DNA of 64,000 bases from Deltaproteobacteria bacterium (GCA_026712905.1 JAPOPM010000153.1:1-64000), one strand, 5' to 3'. Shown: positions 1 to 7,985, numbered from the stretch's first letter. The notes: generated from the letters alone by a model not told the origin. Numbers and translations: made by a program.

Positions 1-269
1 CCACGGAACGGCGTCTTGTGCACCGCCTCGTGCTGCAGGCAGAACAGGAACACCAGCAGGATGCCGTGGAGCGGCAGCAGGACCGGCCAGCCGGGCACCT
101 CCAGCAGAATGAGGCTCCCGGTGACCCCGAGCGCCGCCAGGTGGCCGGCAAGGTGGAGAAGGCCCTTGAGATTGGAGCGCTGCAGCAGGCCGCGCCGCTG
201 CTCGCGGCCCAGCCGGCTCACGATATCCGAATGATCGGGCGCCCCGCGCGACGATCCGTAAACGTCCAT
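1..269 (-). CDS. Fatty-acid desaturase family protein (N-terminal part, runs off left edge)
   Basis: The reverse strand from an ATG at 269 is open to the window edge (about 89 residues). The translation has a polar N-terminus, then a hydrophobic hairpin of leucine/valine-rich segments from about residue 40 to 78. It ends in a histidine motif of form HEAVH followed by K-T-P-F, which matches the first histidine box of membrane di-iron fatty-acid desaturases/hydroxylases. A GGGACGGGG stretch lies about 5-10 bases before the ATG; an in-frame ATG at 284 is an alternative start. The remaining histidine boxes would lie outside the window, so substrate and regiospecificity cannot be judged. It is transcribed away from the gene at 362. 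Confidence 0.72.
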   Translation of the reverse strand, partial: MDVYGSSRGAPDHSDIVSRLGREQRRGLLQRSNLKGLLHLAGHLAALGVTGSLILLEVPGWPVLLPLHGILLVFLFCLQHEAVHKTPFR

Positions 270-361
270 CGATCCCCGTCCCATGCGGCGACGGGCTTCG
301 AGCGCCGCCGCTTCCCGGCCCGTATGGGTCCGTACTGAACCCTAACACGGAGGAAACTACG

Positions 362-1354
362 TTGGGAAATCTCTCACTGACTCTGGCCACCGGCCCGTAC
401 GACCGGGTGGAAGCCATTGCGAAAGGCGTCGTCCGGCCTGAAGGCATCGACGTCACCTGCCTGCAGATCCAGTCACCGCCGGAGATTTTCACCCGCATGA
501 TGAAGACCGAGGCCTTCGACCTGTGCGAGATGTCGCTGTCCACCTACCTGACCCGGCGCTCGCGGGGGTCGTTCCCCTTCATCGCGTTACCGGTGTTCCC
601 GTCGCGTCTCTTCCGCCATGCCTACGTCTACGTGAACCGGGATCATGGCATCGCCGAACCCGCCGATCTCAACGGCAAGCGCGTCGGCGTCCAGGAGTAC
701 GGCCAGACGGCGGCCGTTTTGATCCGCGGCATCCTGCAACACCGGCACGGCGTGAACCTCTCCACCATCCGCTGGGTGGAGGGTGGCGTCAACACGCCGC
801 GGCCGCCGGATGACGAGATGGACCTGCGGCCCGCCGGCGCCGTGGACATCGAGCCGGCGCCGCCCGGGAAGTCCATCAACGATCTGCTGGTGGAGGGCGA
901 CATCGTCGCCTATCTCGGCGCCCGGCAACCCGACGCCGTGGGCAGGCATCCTGGCATCGGCAGGCTGTTCCGCGACTACCGGCAGACCGAACGGGAGTAC
1001 TTCCGTGAGACGGGCATCTTCCCCATCATGCACACCATTGTCATGCGGGAGCAGCTCCACGTGGAGCACCCGTGGATCGCCGAGAGCATGTTCAAGGCCT
1101 TCCAGGCGGCCAAGGCGTGGGCGCTGGACCACATGAGCTTTACGGGTGCCATGGCGTACATGGTTCCGTGGCTGAACGCCGAGTTGGATGAAATCCGCGA
1201 GCTGTTCGGCGGTGACCCGTACCCGTACGGTGTGGAAGCCAACCGCGCCGCCCTGGACACGTTCATGCAGTATCTGGTGGAGCAGGGGTTCGTGGCGGAA
1301 CCCAGGCCGCCGCTGGAGAGCCTGTTCACCCCCATCGTCGGGTGGGCGGAGTAG
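362..1354 (+). CDS. 4,5-dihydroxyphthalate decarboxylase-like / NMT1-like binding protein
   Basis: This 330-residue protein resembles the family annotated as 4,5-dihydroxyphthalate decarboxylase, which shares the periplasmic-binding-protein (NMT1/THI5-like) fold. It opens with a strand and the phrase LATGPYDRVEAI, has an E-M-S-L-S-T-Y segment near residue 57, and a domain-crossover stretch D-L-N-G-K-R-V-G-V near 105. There is no signal peptide, so it is probably cytosolic. The start is TTG at 362, chosen because GGAGGAA lies seven bases upstream and the family begins at this point. It is followed by a cupin and a complete TRAP transporter on the same strand, suggesting uptake and degradation of an organic acid or aromatic. 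The actual substrate is unknown, and many relatives are misnamed. Confidence 0.8.
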   Translation: MGNLSLTLATGPYDRVEAIAKGVVRPEGIDVTCLQIQSPPEIFTRMMKTEAFDLCEMSLSTYLTRRSRGSFPFIALPVFPSRLFRHAYVYVNRDHGIAEPADLNGKRVGVQEYGQTAAVLIRGILQHRHGVNLSTIRWVEGGVNTPRPPDDEMDLRPAGAVDIEPAPPGKSINDLLVEGDIVAYLGARQPDAVGRHPGIGRLFRDYRQTEREYFRETGIFPIMHTIVMREQLHVEHPWIAESMFKAFQAAKAWALDHMSFTGAMAYMVPWLNAELDEIRELFGGDPYPYGVEANRAALDTFMQYLVEQGFVAEPRPPLESLFTPIVGWAE

Positions 1355-1377
1355 CGAGGGTTGCGGCACGGCCCCTT

Positions 1378-1423
1378 CCCCGTCACTCCCGGATCCCGGT
1401 GCAAGCCCGGGATGACGGGGCGA
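1378..1423. repeat. Imperfect palindrome related to the REP-like family
   Basis: CCCGTCACTCCCGG and a later CCGGGATGACGGGG form an imperfect inverted repeat just after the stop at 1354. It resembles the GTCATTCCCGC family seen elsewhere in the window but is more diverged. It could also act as a transcription stem between the decarboxylase-like gene and the cupin gene, although no T-run follows. Confidence 0.5.
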
Positions 1424-1453
1424 AGATTACGCCAACGCGCCGTCTGAACCGGC

Positions 1454-1483
1454 TTGACACCCTCGCGGCGGAAGGCGTAGAAG
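1454..1483 (+). promoter_or_regulatory. Putative sigma-70 promoter of the cupin gene
   Basis: TTGACA at 1454-1459 is followed after 18 bases by TAGAAG at 1478-1483. A start point near 1490 would give a leader of about 60 bases before the cupin start at 1550. The -10 box is a weak match. Related repeats in this genome also carry TTGACAC, so a fortuitous match is possible. Confidence 0.4.
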
Positions 1484-1549
1484 GATTCCAATATTCGGGT
1501 TCCCGTGTTCCGCGGCGGACCCAAACTTTGTTTCCGAAGGAGTTGAATC

Positions 1550-2050
1550 ATGAGCCACACGTTAGAGCAGTTCGCCGCTGACTGTCACCGCATCCTCAAG
1601 GCGGAGCCCGGCCCGGAAGGACGCCAGAAAGTCGTTTCACTGGTCGAGGAGATATGCCAGGACGAGGAATTCATCGCCCAGCACGTCGAAGAGGATCAAC
1701 CGGAGCGGAAGGTGATCTACGAGGATTCCGAGCTCGGGTTCTGCATCCTGGCCCACCACAACAAGGGCTCCAAGGGGAGCAATCCCCACGACCACGGTCC
1801 GGCCTGGGCCATCTATGGCCAGGCCTCGGGCGAGACCGAGATGACCGACTGGGAGAAGGTCGAGCCCGCGGACGAAGGCAAGAAGGGCAAGGCCCGCAAG
1901 CTACGCACCTACACCCTCAAACCGGGCATGGCCCATCTGTACAACGAAGGAGACCTTCACTCGCCCTGGCGCGCGGATACCACCAAGCTGATCCGCATCG
2001 AGGGCAAGAACATGGCGAAGGTGAAGCGCTATCCCTACGAGGCCGTCTGA
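1550..2050 (+). CDS. Cupin-fold metal-dependent protein
   Basis: The 166-residue protein has an alpha-helical N-terminus of about 55 residues followed by a cupin barrel. Metal-ligand candidates are visible in N-P-H-D-H-G near residues 83-88 and in G-D-L-H-S-P near 133-138, matching the two conserved cupin motifs (H-x-H and a late H). It resembles the predicted double-stranded beta-helix metal enzymes grouped with cysteine dioxygenase-like proteins. GAAGGAG precedes the ATG by about seven bases. It sits between the decarboxylase-like gene and the TRAP receptor on the same strand and may act on the same compound. No signal peptide is present. The reaction is not assignable from sequence alone. 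Confidence 0.75.
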   Translation: MSHTLEQFAADCHRILKAEPGPEGRQKVVSLVEEICQDEEFIAQHVEEDQPERKVIYEDSELGFCILAHHNKGSKGSNPHDHGPAWAIYGQASGETEMTDWEKVEPADEGKKGKARKLRTYTLKPGMAHLYNEGDLHSPWRADTTKLIRIEGKNMAKVKRYPYEAV

Positions 2051-2100
2051 GCATCCTTGTCCGGGGATTGCGTTCCCCTTAGTACGACCGGAGGTAACCC

Positions 2101-3117
2101 ATGCGTACGAAACCTTTTGTAAGAGTCTCCCTGCTCGCACTCTTGCTCGCCGTCCCCCTGTGGACCCTCACCGCCGCCGCGCCGGCCGACGCCAAGGAGG
2201 TGGTGATCCGCGCCATCTCGGCCTGGCCCCTGAGCATCGACGGCAACACTTGGTACAAGAACTACATCAAGGAAGTGAACAAGCGGGGCAAGGGCGTGGT
2301 GCAGATCCGGCTCCTGGGCGGCAACGAGGTGGCATCCGCGTTCGAGCAGTTCCAGGCCCTGCGCACCGGCATCGCCGACATGACCAACTCCGCGCCCGCG
2401 TACTACGTGGGTGAGACCGTCGAAGCCGCGGCCATGAGCCTGATCGCTCCCGACAGCCTGGAGAAGTACCTGGAGGCCCTGCGCAAGAGCGGCGCCATGG
2501 AGATCATCAACAAGGCCTACCGGGAAAAGTCGGAAATGCGCTTCTTGGGCATCACCGTCGCCGGAACCGGCTTCCGCTTCCTCATGGCCAAGCCCGTCAA
2601 GGACCTCGACGGCATCAAGGGCAAGCGGATCCGGGCCTCGGGCGCCCAGGACGCCGCCGCCATCCAGGCCCTCGGCGGCTCGCCCCAGACCCTCCCGGCC
2701 AACGAGCTGTACACGGCGTTGCAGCGCGGCGTGGTGGACGGCGCCTACCGCGCGCCCAACGACGCCTGGAGCTTCGGCGAACACAAGGTCTACAAGGCCA
2801 TGATCGCCACCCCTATCCAGTTCGCGCCGGGCGGCGTCTACATGCCGACGCGGGCATGGGACAAGCTGGCGGACAACGTGAAGAAGGTGCTGGAGGGGAC
2901 CATCATCGACATGGAACCCGGGATCCTCAAGTACTTCCAGACCAACGATAATGCCGCGATCAAGAGGCTTGAGAAAAACGGCATGAAGGTCATCGAGGTG
3001 GACGACGCCGCCAAGAAGCGGCTGTCCGACGCCCGCAACGCCTACTGGCCCGAGCTGCTCAAGCAATCGCCCAAGTACGGCGCGCAGATCCAGAAGGCCC
3101 TGGCGCCTTACAACTGA
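2101..3117 (+). CDS. dctP: TRAP transporter solute-binding receptor (DctP family)
   Basis: The protein has 338 residues with a clear N-terminal signal (K-P-F-V-R-V, then a leucine-rich core ending A-P-A-D-A-K). The mature part has the DctP-family layout, including F-E-Q-F-Q-A-L-R-T-G near residue 81 and a K-G-K-R-I-R-A-S-G stretch near 175 corresponding to the conserved ligand-anchoring arginine region. GGAGG lies just before the start. The next two genes encode the matching small and large permeases, so this is the periplasmic receptor of a complete secondary TRAP system. Ligands of the family are usually organic acids; nothing here fixes the substrate, though the upstream decarboxylase-like gene favours a carboxylate. 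Confidence 0.9.
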   Translation: MRTKPFVRVSLLALLLAVPLWTLTAAAPADAKEVVIRAISAWPLSIDGNTWYKNYIKEVNKRGKGVVQIRLLGGNEVASAFEQFQALRTGIADMTNSAPAYYVGETVEAAAMSLIAPDSLEKYLEALRKSGAMEIINKAYREKSEMRFLGITVAGTGFRFLMAKPVKDLDGIKGKRIRASGAQDAAAIQALGGSPQTLPANELYTALQRGVVDGAYRAPNDAWSFGEHKVYKAMIATPIQFAPGGVYMPTRAWDKLADNVKKVLEGTIIDMEPGILKYFQTNDNAAIKRLEKNGMKVIEVDDAAKKRLSDARNAYWPELLKQSPKYGAQIQKALAPYN

Positions 3118-3159
3118 TCCGGGCCCTCCGGACCTGATTCTCGGCGGCCGCCGGCCTGC

Positions 3160-3714
3160 ATGGCAGGGCACCCGGGGGCCGCCTCCTCCACCCCCTCCAT
3201 GCTGAATACGCTGAACCGCGCATTCGACCGGACGAACCGCGTGCTGGGCTACGTCTCCGCTTCGTTCGTCGTGGTCATGGCGGTGACCGTTCTCTACGAC
3301 GTGCTCGCCCGCATGCTCTTCGCCGCGCCCACCATCTGGGTCCTCGACATCAACGAATACCTGCTGGTGTACCTCTGCTTCGTTCCGTCCGCCTGGATCC
3401 TCATGAACGACCACCACGTGAAGGTGGAAATCGTCACCGCTCGACTCACGCCGGCATCGCAAGGCAGCCTGCGCATCGTCACCGACTTCCTGGGGCTCAT
3501 CTACTGCGTTGTGCTCGCGTGGCAGGGCTGGGTGGTGGCGTGGCACGCGTTCGAGAACGGCTACCGGTTCTCCACCGCGCTCAACCTGCCGAAGTTCCCG
3601 GTGCTGGTGATCATCCCCATCGGGGCCGCGTGGCTGGGTCTCGCCTTTGTAGTCCGAATCCTCACTGGATCGCACGCGCACCCCGCGACGACTCCCGAGA
3701 AGGGAGGCCTCTGA
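3160..3714 (+). CDS. dctQ: TRAP transporter small permease (DctQ family)
   Basis: The product has about 184 residues with four hydrophobic segments (roughly 30-50, 62-82, 105-125 and 145-165), the size and topology of DctQ proteins. The family signature region W-V-L-D-I-N-E-Y lies in the second segment. The start is uncertain: ATG at 3160 gives a polar leader, ATG at 3199 gives a shorter version, and neither has a strong ribosome-binding site. The stop overlaps the likely start of the large permease, the usual arrangement for translational coupling. It works with the proteins from 2101 and 3711 in the inner membrane. Confidence 0.87.
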   Translation: MAGHPGAASSTPSMLNTLNRAFDRTNRVLGYVSASFVVVMAVTVLYDVLARMLFAAPTIWVLDINEYLLVYLCFVPSAWILMNDHHVKVEIVTARLTPASQGSLRIVTDFLGLIYCVVLAWQGWVVAWHAFENGYRFSTALNLPKFPVLVIIPIGAAWLGLAFVVRILTGSHAHPATTPEKGGL

Positions 3715-5027
3715 TCTTCCTCGAGTGGTGGATCGTTCTGGTCATCATGTTCGGCGCCCTGATCGTGCTCATGGCGTCGGGCATCCCGATCGCGTTCGCG
3801 TTCGGCGTGCTGAACCTCGGGTTCCTTTACGTGTTGGTGGGCCCGGGCGCGGTCCAGGCCATCGCCCTCAGCAGCTTCACGAGCATCGGCACCTTCGCGT
3901 TCATCGCCCTACCGCTGTTCGTGTTGATGGGCGAACTGGTGCTCCACTCGGGGCTGGCCGCCCTCGCCATCACCTCCATCGGCAAGTGGCTGGGCCGGGT
4001 GCCCGGCCGCCTCGCCGTTCTGGCCGTGCTCGCGGGCACGGCGTTCGGCGCCGGCAGCGGCTCCAGCATGGCCAGCTCGGCCACCCTGGGCACGATCCTG
4101 GTGCCGGAGATGCGCAAGCAGGGCTACGACACCGGCCTGGCCGTGGGCACCCTCGCCACCTCCGGGGGGCTCGCGGTGCTGATCCCGCCCAGCGCGCTGA
4201 TGGTTATCTTCGGCGGCATCAGCCAGCTCTCGGTGGGGGATCTCCTGATCGGCGGGATCCTGCCGGGACTGCTGCTGGCGACGCTGCTGTTCGGCTACAT
4301 CGTCATCATCTGCTCTGTCCGGCCGGATCTGGCGCCGGCCGTGGAGCTGGAGAAGGTATCCTGGAGCGAGCGTCTGAATGCGCTCTTGTACTTCCTGCCA
4401 CTGGTGGTGCTGGTGCTGGTGGTGTTGGGCTCGATCTTCATGGGTATAGCCACCCCCAGCGAATCCGCCGCCATGGGCGTGGCGGGAGCCTTCTGCCTGG
4501 CCGTGGCCTACCGGCGCCTGTCGCGGGAGATCCTGCGCAAGGCCCTGCTGGGGACCGTGGAGGTCTCGGGATTCGCTCTGCTCATCGTCACCAGCGCCAC
4601 CGCCTTCAGCCAGATCCTGGCTCACTCCGGCGCCGCCATGGGCCTCTCGACGTTCGCCACCGAGTTGCCCGTCTCGCCGTGGATAATCATCGCCGCCATG
4701 CAGATCGTGATCCTAATCATGGGGGCGTTCATGGAGCCCATCTCCATCATGCTCATCACGGTGCCGATCTTCTTCCCCGTGATCCGCTCCCTGGGCCTCG
4801 ATCCCCTGTGGTTCGCCATCGTCACCATGGTGAACATCGAGCTCTCGCTCATCACCCCGCCCTTCGGCATGAACCTGTTCGTGCTCAAGGGCGTCTCCCC
4901 GCCCGACGTCACCCTCGGCGCCATCTACCGCGGCGTCATCCCCTTCGTCCTGATCAACATCATCGCCCTCGCCCTGGTCATGCTGTTCCCGCCCATCGCC
5001 ATCTGGTTGCCGGGGTTGATGCGGTAG
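3711..5027 (+). CDS. dctM: TRAP transporter large permease (DctM family)
   Basis: From about 3711 to 5027 the frame encodes a 438-residue, twelve-segment DctM protein. Features are an initial M-A-S-G-I-P-I-A-F region, G-S-G-S-S-M-A-S-S-A-T-L-G near residue 110, and T-P-P-F-G-M-N-L-F close to the C-terminus. The frame is open upstream inside the small permease but lacks a good ATG at the expected point. CTG at 3711 (overlapping the dctQ stop as CTGA, with AGGGAGG just before) or ATC at 3714 places translation at the family's usual N-terminus. ATG at 3747 would cut into the first membrane segment. The start is therefore inferred, the identity is secure. Confidence 0.88.
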   Translation: MIFLEWWIVLVIMFGALIVLMASGIPIAFAFGVLNLGFLYVLVGPGAVQAIALSSFTSIGTFAFIALPLFVLMGELVLHSGLAALAITSIGKWLGRVPGRLAVLAVLAGTAFGAGSGSSMASSATLGTILVPEMRKQGYDTGLAVGTLATSGGLAVLIPPSALMVIFGGISQLSVGDLLIGGILPGLLLATLLFGYIVIICSVRPDLAPAVELEKVSWSERLNALLYFLPLVVLVLVVLGSIFMGIATPSESAAMGVAGAFCLAVAYRRLSREILRKALLGTVEVSGFALLIVTSATAFSQILAHSGAAMGLSTFATELPVSPWIIIAAMQIVILIMGAFMEPISIMLITVPIFFPVIRSLGLDPLWFAIVTMVNIELSLITPPFGMNLFVLKGVSPPDVTLGAIYRGVIPFVLINIIALALVMLFPPIAIWLPGLMR

Positions 5028-5233
5028 GACGCACGCTTCCCACTCTCACTCTCACCTTCGGTCGACGCGCCGCCGCCGTGTGCGCTGAAATGCGCGCCGT
5101 TTTCGCGAAATGCGCACGCCATGCGCGGAAATGCCCGGGGAAACCCTCATCGTTGTTCGCAAACAGCCGGTTTGCCGACAGATCGGGGGTACACTTGAAG
5201 TAGAGGCTGAATGAACGAAGAGGGAGGAACCGA

Positions 5234-5623
5234 ATGAAACGCGTGCTCATTGCCCTTGCGGCGGCATTTCTTCTCGCGACGATGACCATGGCGGCAGCCC
5301 ATGCGGCCTGCGAGTGGCGACACCGAATTTCCCATCGTGAATCCGAATGCCTGTCGGCCGAATGGAAGAACAGCAAGCCGCTAATGACCCTACCATCGCG
5401 TAATTGGGTGACCGCCCAGAGCTCCTGTTCCGATCTCGGCAGGGTCGCGGTGAAAATCGACTTGAAAGGCGAAATGGACCGGACCTGGCACCTCAACGAC
5501 AACCACACGCGGCGCGGCGAATACTCCGCGAAGATCAGAGGCGTCTACTGTTGCCGCGACCTCGGCGTGTGCCACAGACCGCGCCAGGACACGGCCCGGG
5601 CTCCGGTTACAGGTGTAGAATGA
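5234..5623 (+). CDS. Secreted six-cysteine protein of unknown function, copy 1
   Basis: The 129-residue product begins with a typical Sec signal (M-K-R-V-L-I-A-L-A, cleavage after A-H-A-A). The mature domain of about 90 residues has six cysteines, in C-E-W, S-E-C, S-S-C, Y-C-C and G-V-C contexts, plus conserved N-W-V-T-A-Q-S-S-C and D-R-T-W-H-L blocks. I do not recognise the family. The next gene (5687-6037) is a close paralogue with every cysteine conserved, showing a recent tandem duplication under selection. A C-terminal tail after R-P-R is absent from copy 2. GAGGGAGGAACC provides a strong ribosome-binding site. Likely exported and disulfide-bonded; role unknown. Confidence 0.75.
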   Translation: MKRVLIALAAAFLLATMTMAAAHAACEWRHRISHRESECLSAEWKNSKPLMTLPSRNWVTAQSSCSDLGRVAVKIDLKGEMDRTWHLNDNHTRRGEYSAKIRGVYCCRDLGVCHRPRQDTARAPVTGVE

Positions 5624-5686
5624 AATCAAGGAGGAAATTCAAAAAGGGGGAATGCGTAAGACTCTCGAGAGAAGAGGAGGAACAAC

Positions 5687-6037
5687 ATGAGACGAACCCT
5701 GCCCATCCTTGTAGCTGTATTCGCCGTCTCGGCGATAATGGCGGGCTCTGCCCTTGCAGCCTGTGAGTGGAAGCACCGGATTCCCCATGGTGACTCCGAA
5801 TGCCTGACAGCCAAATGGAAAAACCACAATGCAGTGTTGGGACACCCGAAGAATTGGGTAACCGCCCAGAGCTCCTGTTCCGGTCTCGGCAGGGTCGTGG
5901 CGAAAATCGATCTGGTACATTCCGATGACCGGACCTGGCACCTCCACGGCGACAACGTACGGCGTGGCGAGTACACCGCCAGCATCAGACACGTCTACTG
6001 CTGCAAAGACCTCGGCGTGTGCCGGAGGCCGCGCTAG
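5687..6037 (+). CDS. Secreted six-cysteine protein of unknown function, copy 2
   Basis: The 116-residue paralogue of the gene at 5234 has a signal peptide ending near S-A-L-A-A, then C-E-W-K-H-R-I-P-H. The same six cysteines and the N-W-V-T-A-Q-S-S-C and D-R-T-W-H-L blocks recur, and the protein ends directly after R-R-P-R. Identity to copy 1 is high in the mature part and lower in the signal, the pattern expected for a structured secreted domain. AGAGGAGGAACAAC precedes the ATG, so each copy has its own strong ribosome-binding site. The 63-base gap suggests co-transcription. Function is not assignable. Confidence 0.75.
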   Translation: MRRTLPILVAVFAVSAIMAGSALAACEWKHRIPHGDSECLTAKWKNHNAVLGHPKNWVTAQSSCSGLGRVVAKIDLVHSDDRTWHLHGDNVRRGEYTASIRHVYCCKDLGVCRRPR

Positions 6038-6104
6038 GGACAGGCGTTACTCCGAAATCGGGCCGCGTGGCCCGGGGCGTACCGCCACGACCGCGCCCCC
6101 GGCG

Positions 6105-7094
6105 CTAGCCCGCCGCAACCTTGGGCAGCACCTCCTCCGCCATCATCGCCATGGATTCGAGGATGCTCTTCTGGTCGAGGCCAGCGAAGTTCATGGAGAA
6201 GATGACATAGTTGGCGCCGGTGTCGGCAATCTCCTGGATCTGCTCGATACAACGGGCGGGGCCGCCGACCATGAGCATGCGCTGTTCGTCGAGCTCGTCG
6301 TAGCCGCGGGGACGTACGGACTTGCGCGCCTCGTAGTAGCGGCTCATGGCGGGTCGGGCGCGGCGTCGGGCGGCGGCGTCGGACTCGGCCACGTGGGTAT
6401 GGATGGTTTGGCCCACGTCCAGCGTGGCGGGGTCGTGGCCGTTTTGGCTCAGGGTCTCCTTGTAGAAGTCCACCTTGCGCTTCACTTCGGCCATGTCCTT
6501 GCAGCTCGCGAAGGGGATGCCGAGGATAGGATAACCGCGCTCGCCGGCCACCTGGTAGGAGCCCTGGCTCAGGGCGGCGAAGTACACGGGCGGCAGCGGC
6601 CGCTGGACCGGCTGCACGTTCAGCGACACGTCGTCGATGTGATGGAACTGTCCCTGGTACGACACCCGCCCCTCGCACCAAGCCATCTCCACGACTTCGA
6701 GGCTCTCCACCAGCCGGTCCCGGTTGTCCTCCTTGACCCCGAACCCGACCAACTCCGGCGGCGTGCCGCGCCCCACCCCGAAGTCGAGCCGGCCGCCGCT
6801 GAGCACGTCGATCATGGCGTACTCTTCGGCCGTGAGGATGGGGTCCCGGTAGGGCAGCAGCGCCACGGCGACTCCCAGGCGGATGGTACTGGTACACGTG
6901 GCGGCGGCGGACATGAGCACCGTGGGCGACGGGATGACGCCGTGGAAGTCGAAGTGGTGCTCACCGAACCAGAAGCACTCGTATCCCAGCGACTCTCCCC
7001 ACCGCACCTGTTCCAGCATCCTCTCGTAGTAGCCCTTGAGGTCAAGCTGAAGCTCGGGGTCGTCGTCTCCGATGATGAACAAGCCGAATTTCAC
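6105..7094 (-). CDS. LLM-class flavin-dependent oxidoreductase (bacterial luciferase-like)
   Basis: The 329-residue protein has the luciferase-like TIM-barrel pattern: V-K-F-G-L-F start, W-F-G-E-H-H-F near residue 43, a T-I-R-L-G-V-A-V strand near 70, and L-S-G-G-R-L-D-F-G-V-G-R-G near 98. These are typical of FMN- or F420-using LLM enzymes. The start is GTG at 7094, with AGAGGG about six bases upstream; the frame is open further but residues before this point do not fit the family. It is divergent from the sox/fcc operon, and a roughly 95-bp gap separates them. Substrate unknown; the closest functional relatives are alkanal monooxygenase-like proteins. Confidence 0.85.
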   Translation of the reverse strand: MKFGLFIIGDDDPELQLDLKGYYERMLEQVRWGESLGYECFWFGEHHFDFHGVIPSPTVLMSAAATCTSTIRLGVAVALLPYRDPILTAEEYAMIDVLSGGRLDFGVGRGTPPELVGFGVKEDNRDRLVESLEVVEMAWCEGRVSYQGQFHHIDDVSLNVQPVQRPLPPVYFAALSQGSYQVAGERGYPILGIPFASCKDMAEVKRKVDFYKETLSQNGHDPATLDVGQTIHTHVAESDAAARRRARPAMSRYYEARKSVRPRGYDELDEQRMLMVGGPARCIEQIQEIADTGANYVIFSMNFAGLDQKSILESMAMMAEEVLPKVAAG

Positions 7095-7109
7095 GGGCAC
7101 CCTCTTTCG

Positions 7110-7136
7110 TTGCGGTTTTCCAACGTCTACTATAAA
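7110..7136 (+). promoter_or_regulatory. Possible promoter of the sox/fcc operon
   Basis: TTGCGG at 7110-7115 and TATAAA at 7131-7136 lie in the divergent gap between the LLM gene and soxY. The 15-base spacing is short. The TATAAA box is the clearest AT-rich element upstream of soxY. Confidence 0.3.
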
Positions 7137-7190
7137 TACGGATCGCGAGGCGCGACAAGCCGTGTCGCACCGGGTCGAAAACATCCAAAC

Positions 7191-7625
7191 ATGAACACCA
7201 CACGCAGGGAAATACTTTCTTTGGCAGGCGCATCGCTGGCCGCGCTGGCGGCCAGTTTGGCCGGTTTCCTTCCCGTCCGCGTTGCCCGGGCGGCCAATGA
7301 GACGTCGCGCGCCATCGCGGCGTTCACCAAGGGGACGGTGCCGGCCGAGGGCGGCGTCCTGCTCGAAGCGCCCGAGATCGCCGACAACGGCGGCGCCGTG
7401 CCGATCCGGGTCGCCGCCGAGGGCGCCCGGCGCATCGCCGTGTTCGCGGACGGCAATCCGAGTCCCGGCGTGGCCGTCTTTACCTTCGGAAAGTGGATCA
7501 CGCCGGCGGCGTCGACCCGCATCCGGCTGGCCCGGAGCCAGAAGCTCATCGCCGTCGCGGAAATGTCCGACGGCACGTTTCGCACGACCTCCCGCCCGAT
7601 CAAGGTGACGGCGGGCGGTTGCTAG
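7191..7625 (+). CDS. soxY: SoxY sulfur-carrier protein with cysteine as last residue
   Basis: The 144-residue protein starts with a twin-arginine type signal (T-R-R-E-I-L-S-L-A-G) ending near A-R-A-A-N. The mature beta-sandwich carries the SoxY pattern, and the chain ends V-T-A-G-G-C followed directly by TAG. Canonical SoxY ends G-G-C-G-G, where the cysteine carries the sulfur substrate; here the two final glycines are missing, so the cysteine is C-terminal. SoxY works with SoxZ in the periplasm, and soxZ follows nine bases later. No SoxAX, SoxB or SoxCD genes are nearby; the partners present are a dihaem cytochrome and FccB, pointing to sulfide or polysulfide chemistry rather than the full thiosulfate cycle. 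Confidence 0.85.
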   Translation: MNTTRREILSLAGASLAALAASLAGFLPVRVARAANETSRAIAAFTKGTVPAEGGVLLEAPEIADNGGAVPIRVAAEGARRIAVFADGNPSPGVAVFTFGKWITPAASTRIRLARSQKLIAVAEMSDGTFRTTSRPIKVTAGGC

Positions 7626-7633
7626 GTGCAGGA

Positions 7634-7963
7634 ATGCAGAAACCCAGACCGCGCGTGAAACTGCCGAAGTCGGTGTCCGTGGGCGTTCCTTTCACGGTCC
7701 GGACCCGGATTACCCATCCCATGCACACCGGGCTCCGCCTCGGCCGTGACGGCAAACGAATTCCGCGCCGGATCATCAACCGGTTCGTGGTGCGCTACAA
7801 CGGGGAGGAGACGATCTCCGTGGACCTCGAGCGGGCGGTATCCGCCGACCCGTACTTCAGTTTCGAGATGGCTGTCCGGGAGTCGGGCGAGATGGAATTC
7901 GAATGGCTGGATGACGACGGCTCGACATACCGCCTCAGCAGGCGGATCGAGGTCAAGCCGTGA
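7634..7963 (+). CDS. soxZ: SoxZ, thiosulfate-oxidation carrier partner
   Basis: The 109-residue product matches SoxZ in length and pattern: a P-R-V-K-L-P start, V-P-F-T-V-R-T-R-I-T-H-P-M-H-T-G, then R-I-I-N-R-F-V-V-R-Y and a final F-E-W-x-D-D-D-G motif. The ATG at 7634 is chosen because the family begins here and GCAGGA lies nearby. The frame stays open upstream within soxY, but that stretch is not SoxZ-like. It has no signal peptide and is probably co-exported with SoxY through the Tat route, as known for SoxYZ. It precedes the dihaem cytochrome gene by 22 bases. Confidence 0.87.
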   Translation: MQKPRPRVKLPKSVSVGVPFTVRTRITHPMHTGLRLGRDGKRIPRRIINRFVVRYNGEETISVDLERAVSADPYFSFEMAVRESGEMEFEWLDDDGSTYRLSRRIEVKP

Positions 7964-7985
7964 CGTTGCCGAAGCCCGACACCGG

